A DNA stretch of 64,000 bases from Brevundimonas sp. UBA4553 (GCF_002387245.1 NZ_DGLD01000013.1:62001-126000), one strand, 5' to 3'; shown: positions 12,240 to 20,411, numbered from the stretch's first letter. Program-made: numbers and translations. Notes: generated from the sequence alone by a model not told the origin.

Positions 12240-13030
12240 TGGCAATCGCCCGCCCCTCGGTCGCGTCTCTTTTCATCGAGATGAAGTTCCGAAACCAAGT
12301 GCTTGCAGCCGGGACAGCTTTCGTCGCCAGAGGGCCGCACGGCTCGTTGCTCTTTACGAACCGCCACAACGTGACTGGTCGCCACCAAGATACCGGTGCC
12401 TGTCTATCCTCAACCGGAGGGGTCCCGGACCGGATTGTGATCTACCACAACCGAGCCGGTGCATTGGGTCAGTGGTTTCCGGTGGAAGAACTTCTCTTTG
12501 ACGACGAGACGCCGCGATGGCTGGAACACCCAACCCTTGGAGCTAAAGCCGATCTGGTTGGCATTCCCATGCAAAATCTCGCCGGCGTAGAACTGGTTGA
12601 GTACAACCTCGAAACGGCCAGCACACCGATATTGGTCGGCATCAGCGATCCAGTCAGCGTGATTGGCTTTCCCTTCGGTATCCGGGTTGCAGGTAGCTTA
12701 GCTGTTTGGGCAACCGGTTTTGTAGCGTCAGAACTTGACGTCGATCATGATGCTCTCCCGATGTTTCTGGTCGATTGCAGGAGTCGCCGTGGCCAATCAG
12801 GATCACCTGTTGTCGCGTATCGCTCAGGAGGTGCCGTCGCTATGGCCAATGGCGGTAGTGCCGTCTTCTCGGGGCCTGTCGAGAAGCTTATGGGCATTTA
12901 CAGCGGCCGGGTGAATGAAGAATCTGACTTGGGACGGGTGTGGAAGACATCAGCAATCGCAGCCGTACTGAGGCGTCTTGCACCCAACCCGTTTGACATG
13001 AAGCCCCTCGATATAAATCTATCGCTCTGA
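12239..13030 (+). CDS. Trypsin-like serine protease, cytoplasmic, probably acquired
   Basis: A 263-residue protein with a chymotrypsin-fold triad: His43 in TNRHNV, Asp105 in AKADLVG and Ser187 in RRGQSGSP. No signal peptide or membrane segment is evident, so it probably acts in the cytoplasm. The ATG shares its A with the TGA of clpB (TGATG), which suggests translational re-initiation. Base composition is visibly lower in GC and codon use differs from clpB and the genes beyond, suggesting horizontal arrival. Such single-domain proteases occur in defence-like settings, but nothing adjacent shows a partner. It is followed by palindrome A and a GIY-YIG gene. Confidence 0.8.
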
Positions 13031-13049
13031 GCTTCAGCTCTCTCCTTTC

Positions 13050-13202
13050 GTCATCCTCCGGCAAGCCGCGTCAGTGGCGCAGACCGGGGGACCCAGCGGC
13101 GCGCGGGAGCGCGACACTGTCGGAGGCGTCGGGCTAGCCGTAAAGATCGCCTGCGGCGCCGCTGGGTCCTCCGGTCTCCGCTTCGCTTCGCCGGAGGATG
13201 AC
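13050..13202. repeat. Palindromic element A (long imperfect inverted repeat before a GIY-YIG gene)
   Basis: The left arm (13050-13102) begins GTCATCCTCCGGC and ends AGACCGGGGGACCCAGCGGCGC when read in two parts. The right arm (13156-13202) is its inverted copy, with 13 terminal bases and the GGACCCAGCGGCGC block conserved. The arms differ in a short variable middle. A 53-base core separates them. The element ends 31 bases before the GIY-YIG start codon and shares arm architecture (CATCC ... GGACCCAG) with element B. Confidence 0.85.
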
Positions 13203-13233
13203 GGAAGGGAGAAGGGCGGGTTAGCGTCGCCGC

Positions 13234-13569
13234 ATGGCGACCCACCGCACCTTCATCGCGACCTACATCATGGCGAGCGGGCGGAACGGGACGCTCTACA
13301 CCGGCTCGACCTCCAACCTCGAAAGCCGCGTGTGGAAGCACAGGGCGCGCGCTTTTCCCGGCTTCACCGACGAGAACGACTGCACCCGTCTGGTCTGGTT
13401 CGAGCAACACGCCCTGATGCTTGAGGCGATCCGGCGCGAGCGGCGCATCAAGAAGTGGCTGCGCGACTGGAAGCTGGCCCTGATCGAGCAGGATAACCCG
13501 GACTGGCGCGACCTCGCCGCCGACTGGTTCCCTGACCCCGACTGGAGGCCGCAGCCAGACGCGGACTGA
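13234..13569 (+). CDS. Single-domain GIY-YIG nuclease-fold protein
   Basis: A 111-residue protein. The GIY strand is T10-Y11-I12, the YIG strand Y22-T23-G24, the conserved Arg is R32 and the likely metal-binding Glu lies in IRRERRIKKW (E69). This is the small YhbQ/UPF0213-like GIY-YIG family, with all catalytic positions intact. The C-terminal phrase DWKLALIEQDNPDWRDL is shared with the second copy at 16051. The gene sits directly after palindromic element A and its stop lies three bases from the convergent YCII-like gene. Its cellular role is not established; the repeat association suggests DNA processing. Confidence 0.88.
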   Translation: MATHRTFIATYIMASGRNGTLYTGSTSNLESRVWKHRARAFPGFTDENDCTRLVWFEQHALMLEAIRRERRIKKWLRDWKLALIEQDNPDWRDLAADWFPDPDWRPQPDAD

Positions 13570-13572
13570 GCC

Positions 13573-13929
13573 TCACCCCAGAACCGGCATCACCTCCACC
13601 CCGTCGCAGACGAAGATGCTCATGTGCGGGTGGTCCTTGAACAGGCGGGTCGCCGCCTCGTGGCTGTCGGCGCGGACCACCATGAAGACGGTCAGCAGGT
13701 TGACCATGTCGGTTACGGCGCTGTCGTCGCCGATGCGCCTGGTCGGGCCCAGCGGGCCGCCCTGATAGACGATGGAGTCGCGGTGGGCCTCTTCCCAGGC
13801 GGCGACGGCGGCCACGCCTATGCGGGCCGTCTCGGCCTGCTGGGCCTCGCTCATGGCGCGCCAGGCTCGCCATTTGGGGCCGGTCTTGTCGCTGGTGAAG
13901 ACGGCCAGGTAGTGGGTCTCGGCGCTCAT
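13573..13929 (-). CDS. YCII-like small protein
   Basis: A 118-residue protein starting MSAETHYLAVFTSDKTGPKW, with a GGGAGG ribosome site 7 bases before the ATG. The fold pattern suggests a dimeric alpha-beta barrel of YCII type: a first strand LAVF, a central helix, then FMVVRADSHEAATRLFKDHP and a final strand MSIFVCDGVEVMPVL. These proteins are small cytoplasmic enzymes or binding proteins, usually without known substrate. The gene converges on the GIY-YIG gene and is separated from lpd by palindromic element C. Confidence 0.65.
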   Translation of the reverse strand: MSAETHYLAVFTSDKTGPKWRAWRAMSEAQQAETARIGVAAVAAWEEAHRDSIVYQGGPLGPTRRIGDDSAVTDMVNLLTVFMVVRADSHEAATRLFKDHPHMSIFVCDGVEVMPVLG

Positions 13930-13990
13930 CGAAGCCTCCCAGGTTGCGGGAGGGTCGCGCGGTCGGCCGCTTCGGGCAAGCGAGGCCGGT

Positions 13991-14116
13991 TCCTTCTCCC
14001 CTTGCGGGAGAAGGTGGCAGCCGAAGGCTGACGGATGAGGGGTTTCGCTGGCGGTTGAGAGGCCCCTCATCCGACCTCGCTCCGCTCGGCCACCTTCTCC
14101 CGCAAGGGGAGAAGGA
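13991..14116. repeat. Palindromic repeat, type 2, copy 1
   Basis: Each arm starts CCTTCTCCCCTTGCGGGAG, continues AAGGTGGC, has a variable short hairpin, and ends CGGATGAGGGG. The first 28 bases of the arms are identical in inverted orientation. It fills the gap between the YCII-like gene and the 3' end of lpd. Related copies lie at 35798 and 39520. Confidence 0.85.
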
Positions 14117-14130
14117 AGGCAGTCGTAAGC

Positions 14131-15528
14131 TTAGATATGAATGGCGTGGCCCAGCGCGCGCAGGCTGGCCTCGTGGAAGGCTTCGCCGAGCGTCGGGTGG
14201 ACGTGGATGGTCCCCGCTACGTCTTCCAGCACCGCGCCCATTTCCAGCATCTGGGCGAAGCTGTTGGACATCTCGGAGACGTGCTGGCCGACGGCCTGGA
14301 TGCCGAGAATGCGGTGGTCGGCCTTGGAGGCGATGACGCGGACGAAGCCGCCGTCCTCGCCGGCCTCGATGGCCAGGGCGCGGCCGATGGCGGCGAAGGG
14401 GAAGACGGACTGGATCACGTCGTCGCGGCCCTCGACGTCCTGCGGACCGAGGCCCGCCGAGACGATTTCCGGCTCGGTGAAGCAGACGGCGGCGATGGTG
14501 ACGGGATCGAAGACGCGGTCATGGCCCGCGATGATCTCGGCGACCACCTCGCCCTGGGCCGAGCCCTTGTGCGCCAGCATGGGTTCGCCGGTCAGGTCGC
14601 CGACGGCCCAGACGTTCTTCATGCTGGTGGCGCAGCGGTTGTCGATCTTCACGAACGGGCCGTCCATGGCGACGCCCATGGTCTCCAGACCCCAGCCCTG
14701 GGTGCGCGGACGACGGCCGACGGTGACCAGCACCTTGTCGGCGTCCAGCTGCATCGGATTGCCGTCCTTGTCGGTGACGTTCAGCTTTCCGTCGCCGAAG
14801 CCGCCTGCGCGAGCGCCGAGGAACAGCTCGACGCCGTGCTTCTCGAGCCACTTCTGCACCGGGTCGGTCAGGGCCTTGTCGTAGAGGGGCAGCAGGCGGT
14901 CGGCCATCTCGACGATGGCGACTTCGGCGCCCAGTTTGCGGAAGGCGATGCCCAGTTCCAGGCCGATATAGCCGCCGCCGACGACGACCAGCTTCTTCGG
15001 CACGTCGGGCAGGCTCAGCGCTTCGGTCGAGGAGATGACGTCGCCGCCGAACGGCAGGAAGGGCAGTTCGACCGGCTCCGAGCCCGTGGCCAGGATGACG
15101 TGTTCGGCGGTGATGAGGATGGGGCCGTCGGCGGTCTCGACGCGGCAGGTCTTGGCGTCGGTGAACTCGGCCCAGCCCTTGATGACCTTGACCTTGGCCT
15201 TCTTCAGCAGGGCGGCGACGCCGGCGTTCAGCTTCCTGACGATGCCGTCCTTCCATGCGACCGTCTTGGACAGGTCGATGGCCGGGGCCGACGCCGTGAT
15301 GCCGAGCGTGCCGTCGCCGGCGGCTTTCAGCACCGTCTCATACTTGCCCGCGGCGTGGATGATGGCCTTGGACGGAATGCAGCCGACGTTCAGGCAGGTC
15401 CCCCCCAGGCCGTCGCCGCCGTCCACCAGCACGGTGTCCAGGCCCAGCTGGCCGCAACGGATGCCCGCCACATAGCCGCCGGTGCCGGCGCCGATGATCA
15501 GGACTTTGGTTTTCAGGGTCTGGGTCAT
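14131..15528 (-). CDS. lpdA: Dihydrolipoyl dehydrogenase (E3) of the branched-chain complex
   Basis: A 465-residue FAD enzyme. The N-terminal GAGTGGYVAG is the FAD-binding loop, C45 and C50 in GGTCLNVGC form the redox disulfide, GGGYIGLE is the NAD loop, and His444 and Glu449 in HVHPTLGEAFHEA are the catalytic pair contributed across the dimer. It reoxidises the dihydrolipoyl groups of E2 with NAD. It is the last gene of the operon that includes E1 alpha, E1 beta and E2, from which it is now separated by a small secreted protein and a GIY-YIG element. Its ATG abuts the upstream stop codon with no gap. Confidence 0.96.
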   Translation of the reverse strand: MTQTLKTKVLIIGAGTGGYVAGIRCGQLGLDTVLVDGGDGLGGTCLNVGCIPSKAIIHAAGKYETVLKAAGDGTLGITASAPAIDLSKTVAWKDGIVRKLNAGVAALLKKAKVKVIKGWAEFTDAKTCRVETADGPILITAEHVILATGSEPVELPFLPFGGDVISSTEALSLPDVPKKLVVVGGGYIGLELGIAFRKLGAEVAIVEMADRLLPLYDKALTDPVQKWLEKHGVELFLGARAGGFGDGKLNVTDKDGNPMQLDADKVLVTVGRRPRTQGWGLETMGVAMDGPFVKIDNRCATSMKNVWAVGDLTGEPMLAHKGSAQGEVVAEIIAGHDRVFDPVTIAAVCFTEPEIVSAGLGPQDVEGRDDVIQSVFPFAAIGRALAIEAGEDGGFVRVIASKADHRILGIQAVGQHVSEMSNSFAQMLEMGAVLEDVAGTIHVHPTLGEAFHEASLRALGHAIHI

Positions 15529-15996
15529 TTAGGGTCTCGATAGAGGTTGACCGGCTCTCGCCGCTCGCCAATCGCTCATGAAGCTGTCGATGTAGTCTGC
15601 GTCAGCCCTCAAAATGTAGAGCCAACGATTGTCTGCCAGACCGTCGGGGTTCGCCATAACGATGACCTTTGATCCGTTGCGAGGCGGACTATCGGACTGA
15701 TCGTCCATGAGGAAGAACCAGTTGGTGCAAGCCCCTGCCTCAAACGACAGTCGGAAAGGCTCATGAGGCTTAGGGCCCCAGATCGCCGTGGCAGGTTTGA
15801 TGGTGAAGTCGAGATTGTCCCCGTACTGATCGTGCAGCACGACGTTCTCGACCAGCGCTTCATATACGCTAGTGACCGCGCGAAGGTCCCGCGTCCGCGC
15901 CGCTACCTGATCCCCTGGCGCTGGAGTGCAGGCGAGAGCGGGCGCGGCACTGAGTGTCGCGAGCATGGCGGCGATGATCAGAGCGCCAGTCTTCAT
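15529..15996 (-). CDS. Small secreted hypothetical protein inside the bkd operon
   Basis: A 155-residue protein starting MKTGALIIAAMLATLSA with a Sec signal peptide cleaved near ALACTP. The mature part contains three Cys, including EAGACTNWFFLMDD. I recognise no family. Its TAA directly precedes the lpd ATG, implying translational coupling. GC is visibly lower than in E2 and lpd, so it may be a later arrival. The Shine-Dalgarno AAGGAGG (16006-16012 on the minus strand) straddles the outer end of the neighbouring 35-bp inverted repeat. Confidence 0.7.
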   Translation of the reverse strand: MKTGALIIAAMLATLSAAPALACTPAPGDQVAARTRDLRAVTSVYEALVENVVLHDQYGDNLDFTIKPATAIWGPKPHEPFRLSFEAGACTNWFFLMDDQSDSPPRNGSKVIVMANPDGLADNRWLYILRADADYIDSFMSDWRAARAGQPLSRP

Positions 15997-16008
15997 CTGC
16001 TGCTTCCT

Positions 16009-16394
16009 CCTTCCGCTCATCCCCGCGGAGGCGGGGACCCAGGTTTTTGGCTAGGCGCTCAAAGTCTCGACGAGATCGCGCCAGCCGGGGTTCATTTCTT
16101 CAATCAGCCGCAGTTTCCACTGACGGTTCCACTTCTTGATCTGCCGCTCCCGTCGAAACGCCGCCTCGCGGGTTTCATGGGCCTCGAACCAGACCAGCCG
16201 TTCTACGCCGTGCTCGGCTGTGAACTTCGATCCCGCCCCTTCCCAGTGTTGCGAGACGCGCAGACCGAGGTCGTCCGTCGAGCCCGTATCGAGCGTCTCA
16301 TTCCGTCGGCTGGCCATGATGTAGGTGAAGAAGGCCAAGGGCGGGGTCCGAAGCTAAAGCCTGGGTCCCCGCCTCCGCGGGGATGAGCGGAAGG
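16009..16394 (-). mobile_element. Element B: GIY-YIG gene bounded by perfect 35-bp inverted repeats
   Basis: The left arm 16009-16043 and right arm 16360-16394 are exact reverse complements over 35 bases. Each arm contains an internal hairpin, CCCCGC-GGAG-GCGGGG, then GACCCAGG on the inner side. The enclosed 316 bases hold only the GIY-YIG gene. The element lies 12 bases after the E2 stop and 12 bases before the next start codon, as an insertion into a tight operon would. No flanking target duplication is evident. There is no transposase other than the GIY-YIG protein itself. Confidence 0.8.
16051..16338 (-). CDS. GIY-YIG fold protein with altered YIG motif
   Basis: A 95-residue protein related to the one at 13234. 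It keeps the GIY strand T5-Y6-I7, R27 and E64 (in FRRERQIKKW) and the tail WKLRLIEEMNPGWRDL. However, the YIG strand reads D17-T18-G19 where the paralogue has YTG. The aspartate codon is GAT, one base from TAT. The tyrosine is normally needed for catalysis in this fold, so the protein may be inactive or recently damaged. It lies inside 35-bp inverted repeats (element B). Confidence 0.82.
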   Translation of the reverse strand: MAFFTYIMASRRNETLDTGSTDDLGLRVSQHWEGAGSKFTAEHGVERLVWFEAHETREAAFRRERQIKKWNRQWKLRLIEEMNPGWRDLVETLSA

Positions 16395-16406
16395 GGTTGA
16401 GTTTGA

Positions 16407-18053
16407 TCAGTTCATCCAGAGTGTAGCCGGGTTCTCCAGCAGGCCCTTGATCCGCTGGACGAAGACCGCCGCGTCATGGCCGTCGACGATGCGGTGATCG
16501 AAGCTGGAGCTGAGGTTCATCATCTTGCGCACGACCATCTGGCCGTCCTTGACCACCACGCGTTCGGCGATCTTGTTCGGACCGACGATGGCGACCTCGG
16601 GGTGGTTGATGATGGGGGTGTGCACCACGCCGCCCAGCGTCCCCAGCGAAGTGATGGTGATGGTCGAGCCGGACAGATCCTCGCGCTTGGCCGAGCCGTC
16701 CTTGGCCGCGCCCGAGACGCGGGCGATTTCCAGGGCGGTGGCGTAGGGGTCCAGCGCCTCGGCGTGGCGGACGACCGGCACCATCAGGCCGTTCGGCGTC
16801 TGGGCGGCGATGCCCAGATGGACCGGGGCGTGCTGGGTCAGGACGCCGGCCTCGTCGTCATAGGTGGCGTTGATCTGTGGCTGATCGCGCAGGGCCACGA
16901 CGATGGCGCGGGCGATGAAGGGCAGGACGTTCAGCTTGGGCTGGTCCTTGGCCCTGGTCGCGTTCAGGTGGGCGCGCAGCTCTTCCACCGCCGTCATGTC
17001 GATTTCCTCGACATAGGTGATGTGCGGGATGCGACGTACGCTCTCGGCCATCTTCTCCGCGATCTTGCGGCGCAGGCCGATGATCTTGGTCTCGGTGGCG
17101 CCCTCGGCGCGGACGTAGGTCGAGGAGGCCGTGCCGCCGGTCGCGGCGGGCAGCGAACCGCCGCGCGCGACGAAGGCGTCCAGGTCGGCGTGCTCGATGC
17201 GACCGGCGGGGCCGCTGCCCGGCACGAAGACCAGGTCGACGCCCAGATCGCGGGCGCGGTTGCGTACGGCGGGCGAGGCCAGCGGACGCTCGCCTGGCTG
17301 GCGGCCGGTCAGGGCCGGCACGGGTTTGGCGTCAGCCTTGGGCGCGGCCGGAGCGGCCTTGGCGACCGGAGCAGGCGCGGCCTTCTCGGCCTTGGCGGCG
17401 ACGGGAGCCGTGGCCGCAGCCGGAGCGGCGGCGACATTGCCCTTGCCCTCGACCTTGAAGCTGACCAGGGGCCCGCCGACGGGGACCTGTTGGCCCGTCT
17501 CGCCGTGCAGGGCGACCACCACGCCGTTGATCGGGCTGGTGATCTCGACGGTGGCCTTGTCGGTCATGATGTCGGCGAGGATCTGGTCTTCCTCGACCGT
17601 GTCGCCGACCTTGACGTGCCAGCCGACCAACTCGGCCTCGGCGGTGCCTTCGCCCACGTCGGGCAGCTTGAAGACGTAGTTGGCGCCGGCGGCAGCCGCC
17701 GGGGCGCTGACCGGGGCGGCCTCGACCTTCGGCGCCTCGACGGCGACCGGGGCGGGCTCGGGCTTGGCGACAGGAGCCGGGGTCGGTTCGGCGTCGGACG
17801 CGTTGCCGGCGCCCTCGACCTCGAACTCGACCAAGGGGCCGCGCACCGGCACCATCTCGCCGGCCTGGCCGTGGATGGCCAGAACCTTGCCGCTGACCGG
17901 GGCGGTGATCTCCACCGTGGCCTTGTCGGTCATGACGTCAGCGACGATCTGGTCTTCCTCGACCATGTCGCCGACCGCGACGTGCCAGGCGACCAGTTCG
18001 GCCTCAGCGGTGCCTTCGCCCACGTCGGGCAGTTTGAAGACGAAGCGACCCAT
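16407..18053 (-). CDS. bkdB: Branched-chain 2-oxoacid dehydrogenase E2, lipoyl acyltransferase
   Basis: A 548-residue protein with two lipoyl domains, lipoyl-Lys K44 and K166 in identical MTDKATVEI contexts. Ala-, Pro- and Lys-rich linkers follow, then a peripheral-subunit-binding domain at about 257-294 (LASPAVRNRARDLGVDL). The catalytic acyltransferase domain has His520 and Asp524 in FDHRIVDGHDAA. It forms the complex core, taking acyl groups from E1 to CoA. Duplicate lipoyl domains are unusual for a branched-chain E2 (usually one) and give a longer protein. The downstream operon is interrupted by element B. Confidence 0.93.
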   Translation of the reverse strand: MGRFVFKLPDVGEGTAEAELVAWHVAVGDMVEEDQIVADVMTDKATVEITAPVSGKVLAIHGQAGEMVPVRGPLVEFEVEGAGNASDAEPTPAPVAKPEPAPVAVEAPKVEAAPVSAPAAAAGANYVFKLPDVGEGTAEAELVGWHVKVGDTVEEDQILADIMTDKATVEITSPINGVVVALHGETGQQVPVGGPLVSFKVEGKGNVAAAPAAATAPVAAKAEKAAPAPVAKAAPAAPKADAKPVPALTGRQPGERPLASPAVRNRARDLGVDLVFVPGSGPAGRIEHADLDAFVARGGSLPAATGGTASSTYVRAEGATETKIIGLRRKIAEKMAESVRRIPHITYVEEIDMTAVEELRAHLNATRAKDQPKLNVLPFIARAIVVALRDQPQINATYDDEAGVLTQHAPVHLGIAAQTPNGLMVPVVRHAEALDPYATALEIARVSGAAKDGSAKREDLSGSTITITSLGTLGGVVHTPIINHPEVAIVGPNKIAERVVVKDGQMVVRKMMNLSSSFDHRIVDGHDAAVFVQRIKGLLENPATLWMN

Positions 18054-18054
18054 C

Positions 18055-19176
18055 TTAACGGCCTCCCGACATGACGGCTTTCAGGGCGTCGGCCACGCGT
18101 TGAGGGCCGGGGAAGTATTCCCACTCGAAGGCGTGCGGGTAGGGGGTGTCCCAGCCGGTCACGCGCGCGATGGGGGCTTCCAGATGATAGAAGCAGCGTT
18201 CCTGAACCAGGGCCGACAGCTCGCCGCCGAAGCCCGAGGTCTTCGGCGCCTCGTGCACGATGACGCAGCGGCCGGTCTTCTTGACCGAGGCCTCAATGGT
18301 CTCGATGTCCAGCGGCACGAGCGTCCGCAAGTCGATGACCTCGGCGTCCACGCCGGCGTGTTCCGCGCCGGCCAGGGCGACCCAGACCATGGTGCCGTAT
18401 GCCAGGATGGTGACGTCGTTGCCTTCGCGCATGACGCGGGCCTTGCCGATGGGCAGGGCGTACTTCTCGGTGGGGACCTGAGCGAGCTCCTGGGTCTTCC
18501 ACGGCGAAACCGGCTTCTCGTGCCAGCCGTCGAAGGGGCCGTTGTAGAGACGCTTGGGCTCGAAGAAGACCACCGGATCGTCGTCCTCGATGGCGGCGGT
18601 CAGCAGGCCCTTGGCGTCATAGGGGTTGCTTGGGATGACGACCTTCAGACCCGCGATGTGGGTGAACAGGCTTTCCGGAGACTGGCTGTGCGTCTGGCCG
18701 CCGAAGATGCCGCCGCCGTAGGGGCTGCGGATGGTGATCGGCGAGGTGAACTGACCGCCCGAGCGGTAGCGCATCTTGGCCGCTTCCGAGACGATCTGAT
18801 CATAGGCCGGATAGATGTAGTCGGCGAACTGGATCTCGACGACCGGACGCAGGCCATAGGCGCCCATGCCGATGGCGGCGGCGACGATGCCGCATTCCGA
18901 AATCGGAGCGTCGAAGCTGCGGGTCAGGCCGTGCTTCTGTTGCAGCTGGTCGGTGACGCGGAAGACGCCGCCGAAATAGCCCGCGTCCTCGCCGAACGAC
19001 AGGACGTTCGGGTCCTCGGCCATCTTGGTGTCGATGGCCGAGTTCAGGGCCTGGATCATGTTCATCGGCTGGACGCCTGAGGTCGGAGCCGCCGACTTCG
19101 GGGCGTTGTTCTGATCGACCATGTCGGGTTCGAGGCCGTCGTTGCGGTCGGCGTCGGTGAAGGTTTGCTCGGTCAT
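18055..19176 (-). CDS. bkdA2: Branched-chain 2-oxoacid dehydrogenase E1 beta subunit
   Basis: A 373-residue protein. The chosen ATG at 19176 follows the E1 alpha stop by two bases; upstream codons lie inside E1 alpha. The core shows MNMIQALNSAIDTKM, FGEDAGYFGGVFR, the phrase QFADYIYPAYDQI and FGGQTHSQSPE, all standard for the transketolase-like beta subunit. The first about 38 residues are a poorly conserved extension. With E1 alpha it forms the thiamin-diphosphate decarboxylase of leucine, isoleucine and valine keto acids. The E2 ATG follows its stop after one base, so the three genes are tightly coupled. Confidence 0.95.
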   Translation of the reverse strand: MTEQTFTDADRNDGLEPDMVDQNNAPKSAAPTSGVQPMNMIQALNSAIDTKMAEDPNVLSFGEDAGYFGGVFRVTDQLQQKHGLTRSFDAPISECGIVAAAIGMGAYGLRPVVEIQFADYIYPAYDQIVSEAAKMRYRSGGQFTSPITIRSPYGGGIFGGQTHSQSPESLFTHIAGLKVVIPSNPYDAKGLLTAAIEDDDPVVFFEPKRLYNGPFDGWHEKPVSPWKTQELAQVPTEKYALPIGKARVMREGNDVTILAYGTMVWVALAGAEHAGVDAEVIDLRTLVPLDIETIEASVKKTGRCVIVHEAPKTSGFGGELSALVQERCFYHLEAPIARVTGWDTPYPHAFEWEYFPGPQRVADALKAVMSGGR

Positions 19177-19178
19177 GG

Positions 19179-20411
19179 TCAGACTCCGACCTCGCGGCGC
19201 TGTTCGATCAGGCGCCAGTCCTCGGTCGCATAGACCTCCTCGAACATGGTCTTCACACTGGGGCGCGACTGGCCCAGCGTGCCGATGGCTTCGGATTCCT
19301 TGCCGGCGGCGCGGACCTGCTCGACGGCGTCCTTCTCGGCCTCCGCCTGCTGCTCGTCGGACCATTCGCCCAGGACGATGAGGTGCTGCTTCAGGCGCTC
19401 GATCGGATCGCCCAGCGGCCACTTCTCATGCTCGTCGCCGGGGCGATAGCGGCTGGGGTCGTCAGACGTCGAGTGCGGGGCGCCGCGATAGGTGAACAGC
19501 TCGATCACGGTGGCGCCCTGGTTGGTGCGCGCACGCTCCTCGGCCCACTGGGTCGCGGCCCATACGGCCAGGAAGTCGTTGCCGTCGACGCGCAGGGCCG
19601 GCAGGCCGTAGCCGATGGCCTTGGCCGCGAAGGTGGTTTCCAGACCGCCCGCGATGCCCATGAAGGACGAGATGGCCCACTGGTTGTTGACCACGTTCAG
19701 GATGACCGGGGCGCGATAGACGGCGGCGAAGGTCAGGGCGTTGTGGAAGTCGCCTTCCGCCGTGGCGCCGTCGCCGATCCAGCTGATGGCGATCTTGTCG
19801 TCGCCCTTGTAGGCGCTGGCCATGGCCCAGCCCACGGCCTGGGGAACCTGGGTGCCCAGATTGCCCGAGATGGTGAAGAAGCCATAGTCCTTGGCCGAAT
19901 ACATGATCGGCAGCTGGCGGCCTTTGATCGGGTCTTCGGCGTTGGAATAGATCTGGTTCATCATGCTCGCCAGCGGATAGCCGCGTGCGATCAGAAGCCC
20001 CTGCTGGCGATAGGTGGGGAAGCCCATGTCCTCGCGGCTCAGGATCATGCCCTGGGCCACCGCGATGGCCTCTTCGCCGGTGCACTTCATGTAGAAGCTG
20101 GTCTTGCCCTGACGGTGGGCGCGGTGCATCCGCTCGTCGAAGGCGCGCGTCAGGATCATGGCCTTCAGGCCGCGACGCATGGTCTCGGGGTCCAGCTTGG
20201 GATCCCACGGGCCGACGGCCTGGCCTTCATCGTCCAGCACGCGGACCAGACGGAAGGCGTGATCGCGCATCTCATAGGGAGCGGTCGACACCTCGGGCCG
20301 GGCTACGGCGCCGGCGGGATCGAACTGCAAGTGACTGAAATCAGGGGCGTCGCCGGGCCGGCCCGAGGGTTCCGGCACGCGCAGCGACAGCGTGGGCGTA
20401 TTCTTCATCAT
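19179..20411 (-). CDS. bkdA1: Branched-chain 2-oxoacid dehydrogenase E1 alpha subunit
   Basis: A 410-residue protein; the start could be at 20411 or the next codon. The thiamin-diphosphate motif runs from GDG (213-215) to the Asn pair in LNVVNNQW (about 239-245). The loop RGAPHSTSDDPSRYRP matches the branched-chain rather than the pyruvate subgroup. It decarboxylates branched-chain 2-oxoacids and transfers the acyl group to E2 lipoyl arms. It is the first gene of the operon, divergent from an Lrp/AsnC regulator across about 145 bases that contain a palindrome. Confidence 0.95.
   Translation of the reverse strand: MMKNTPTLSLRVPEPSGRPGDAPDFSHLQFDPAGAVARPEVSTAPYEMRDHAFRLVRVLDDEGQAVGPWDPKLDPETMRRGLKAMILTRAFDERMHRAHRQGKTSFYMKCTGEEAIAVAQGMILSREDMGFPTYRQQGLLIARGYPLASMMNQIYSNAEDPIKGRQLPIMYSAKDYGFFTISGNLGTQVPQAVGWAMASAYKGDDKIAISWIGDGATAEGDFHNALTFAAVYRAPVILNVVNNQWAISSFMGIAGGLETTFAAKAIGYGLPALRVDGNDFLAVWAATQWAEERARTNQGATVIELFTYRGAPHSTSDDPSRYRPGDEHEKWPLGDPIERLKQHLIVLGEWSDEQQAEAEKDAVEQVRAAGKESEAIGTLGQSRPSVKTMFEEVYATEDWRLIEQRREVGV

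Noticed and set aside
15990..16410. Target-site duplication around element B
   Set aside because: The bases directly outside the 35-bp arms (TCCT on the left, GGTT on the right) do not repeat.
16476..18074. 532-residue plus-strand frame opposite the E2 gene
   Set aside because: Antisense shadow of the lipoyl and Ala/Pro linker region, no recognised domain.
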